From Willaertia magna (taxonomy: Eukaryota; Heterolobosea; Eutetramitea; Acrasida; Naegleriidae): a stretch of 27,742 nt of DNA. The position numbers were made by a program, and so were the translations under genes. Each line of letters begins with the position of its first letter. Position 1 is the first letter of the stretch. The DNA lies in contig CADWAF010000086.1 of assembly GCA_902984215.1 (NCBI GenBank), positions 1 through 27,742 on the forward strand, written 5' to 3'. Under the pieces are notes generated by a model. The model saw nothing but the letters and a program-made list of their open reading frames with translations, searched no databases and was not told the DNA's origin. Shown piece by piece: positions 26,079 through 27,742 of this stretch.

Positions 26079-26581
26079 ATTTATAATAATTATTTAATTA
26101 TATAAATTATAAAATAATTTTATATAAATCATAATTAAAAAATAAAATAAAAAATTTAAATAAAAATAAAAAAAAATTTTATTATTTAATTTAAAAAAAA
26201 TTAAAAAAATTAATGTTTTATATAAAATATTTAATTATAATTTTTTTTTATAAATATAAATATTAATAATTAAATTGATAAAATATTAATAATTATTATA
26301 AAAATAAATTAATAAACATTAATTAAATTAAAATAATAAAATATAATAATTTATATATAAATAATGTTTTAATATATTGATTAAATATTATTGAATATTA
26401 TATAAAAATATTATTTTATTATTTAATAAAAATTAAAAAATATAATTAAAAAAATAATTTTTATAAATTATAAAATTTTTTTTCTTAAAACTAATAAAAA
26501 AAAATTATTATATAATAATTAAAAAAAAATAATTAATTATTAAAAAATTTAATAAAAATATAAATATAATATTAAATAAAT

Positions 26582-26690
26582 TTTAAAAATTTATTAATTA
26601 ATATATTATTTTATATTATTTTATATTATTTTAATAAAAACACAATTAATAACTATTATATTATTTTATTTAAAAATTTATTAATTAATA
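26582..26690. repeat. 22-nt exact direct repeat with 10-nt tandem array between
   Basis: A 22-base sequence beginning TTTAAAAATTTATTAATTAA is repeated exactly at 26,582-26,603 and 26,669-26,690. Between them, at 26,603-26,632, ATATTATTTT is present in three perfect tandem copies. This suggests local slippage or duplication. Confidence 0.75.
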
Positions 26691-27392
26691 ATATATTTAA
26701 TTAATATTTTTATATTAACATTATATTATATAAATAATAATTATAAATAATATACTTAATTAATATTTTTAAATAAATTATTTTAATTAAATTAAATATA
26801 AATTTTATTAAATAAATTTTAAAAAAATATTAAATAATAAAAAATAAAAAAAAATATAAAAAAATTATTAAATATAAATAAATATAATTTTTTGTTATAA
26901 CTAATTATAATTTTAAAATTTTAATATTAAAAAAATTATAATTAATTTTATTTTAATAAAAATCTTAAATATAAATATGAAAATTGTTTTTAATAAATAA
27001 AAATTTATAAATTTTTTAAGTTTTTTATTTATTAAAATATTTTTTAACAAATAATTTTTTTTATAAAAAATTATTTTATAAGTATTATTTTAAATTTAAA
27101 TTTTTAATATATTAAAACAGTTAAAAAATATTTAAAAATTAAATTTATTTTATTTTCAAAACTCAATTTATTTAAATTTATTCAGTACAATTAAATAATA
27201 AATTAAAACAATTTAAAAGTGTAATTTTTATATCTTAGTAGTTCCATAATGATTGTACTTAAAATCATATATAGTTTTCCGATTATTCATATAAAAATAA
27301 AATAAAAAAAGGTTCAATAAAATATCTTTTAAAACAACTTTAAAATAACTTTTTTTTCAAAAATTTCTTTTTTTTTAAAACACTATTTTAGA

Positions 27393-27436
27393 TATGCTTA
27401 ATTTAATTATGACAGTTAATTGTCATTTTAAGCATA
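27393..27436. repeat. Two-part inverted repeat (TATGCTTAA / TTAAGCATA)
   Basis: Outer 9-bp arms TATGCTTAA (27,393-27,401) and TTAAGCATA (27,428-27,436), and inner 6-bp arms ATGACA (27,409-27,414) and TGTCAT (27,421-27,426), form an interrupted hairpin. Its arms hold much of the G/C of this stretch. It could be a protein-binding dyad, a foldback end or a structured transcript. Confidence 0.7.
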
Positions 27437-27470
27437 AGTTTTTATAAAGAGTATAAAAATTTTTAATTTA

Positions 27471-27560
27471 AAGAGTATAAATTTATATAGTTTTTGTAAT
27501 TTTAAAAAAAAATTAACAAAAACAGTATAAATTTATACTGCTTTTTAAAAAATAAAAAAT
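27471..27560. repeat. Palindromic element, copies 4 and 5
   Basis: Copy 4 is GAGTATAAATTTATATAG at 27,473-27,490. Copy 5 is CAGTATAAATTTATACTG at 27,523-27,540, a perfect 18-bp palindrome, extended by A-runs on the left and T-runs on the right. Same core as copies 2 and 3, about 4.8 kb away. Confidence 0.8.
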
Positions 27561-27742
27561 ATTTTTTAAAAAAATAAATTTAAATTTTTTTTTATTAAAA
27601 AATTTTTTAAATTTTTTTTTAGTTTCTTTTTATTTGTATGATTTGTTTTTTTTAAATTAATAATTATTTTAAATGTTTTTATTGATGTATATTTGTTATT
27701 ATGTTATTTGTATTTTTATTTAGTATTAAAAATGTATTTTTT

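Larger units (their letters stand above)
25824..27742. other. Extremely AT-rich, apparently gene-free block (right part)
   Basis: About 1.9 kb running to the window edge. Counted directly, 26,101-26,160 and 26,161-26,220 contain one G or C each. No ORF, tRNA or rRNA is seen. Composition recovers slightly at 27,220-27,440, where an inverted repeat and palindromes lie. Features inside are listed separately. Confidence 0.75.

Noticed and set aside
21960..27742. AT-rich block as a mitochondrial or plasmid insertion
   Set aside because: No mitochondrial protein, rRNA or tRNA could be read in it, and it is more AT-biased than a coding organelle genome would be. Composition alone does not exclude a non-coding organellar piece.
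22000..27742. CRISPR-like or telomeric repeat arrays
   Set aside because: Repeats are irregularly spaced and palindromic or diverged, with no constant repeat-spacer pattern and no short G-rich telomere unit.

Overview
The window looks like nuclear DNA of an AT-rich, mitochondriate, free-living protist. Three things support a eukaryote. The proteins are eukaryote-specific: a TBL1-type WD40 protein, an ESCRT-III CHMP2/Vps2, the GPI-transamidase subunit PIG-T, a BTB protein, a Zn2Cys6 factor, and adrenodoxin reductase and EF-G1 with mitochondrial presequences. Eight short GT-AG introns of 38-54 nt can be placed with exact reading-phase agreement. A eukaryotic tRNA-Gly(CCC) gene carries A and B boxes. 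TAA, TAG and TGA all end genes, so the nuclear code is standard, which argues against most ciliates. Tight gene packing, tiny introns and base composition fit best a heterolobosean amoeba (Naegleria/Willaertia type). A dictyostelid-like amoebozoan remains possible. Assignment from composition alone is uncertain.

Layout. From 1 to about 21.9 kb the DNA is gene-dense. Three genes on the + strand come first: a PhyH-type dioxygenase, a Pro/Gln-rich membrane protein and TBL1. A long run on the - strand follows: a four-exon Zn2Cys6 factor, a two-exon discoidin-BTB-BACK protein, an at least five-exon CSC1/TMEM63-like channel, PIG-T and CHMP2. A Vms1/ANKZF1-like gene on the + strand diverges from CHMP2 and runs into the 3' end of a FlaR-like P-loop kinase on the - strand. 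Then come tRNA-Gly, an ADP-ribosylglycohydrolase, mitochondrial EF-G1, an acid-lipase-like hydrolase and adrenodoxin reductase. From about 21.96 kb to the end the sequence is almost pure A+T and non-coding. It holds dispersed palindromes, diverged repeats and one isolated 134-codon ORF in a small island of normal composition (about 25.3-25.85 kb).

How the genes relate. There is no operon or pathway cluster; this is ordinary eukaryotic housekeeping gene order. Two genes serve mitochondria (EF-G1 in translation, FDXR in Fe-S/heme electron supply). Vms1-like (ribosome-associated quality control) and CHMP2 (ESCRT-III) start about 40 bp apart and may share a promoter. Packing is extreme: some intergenic gaps are 22-70 bp, one convergent pair overlaps by 7 bp, and in six genes an AATAAA hexamer overlaps the stop codon. 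The features most worth checking are the spliced gene models, the missing first exon of the CSC1-like gene (possibly inside the 3' coding end of PIG-T), the minimal membrane-anchored Vms1-like protein, and the repeats of the AT-rich block.
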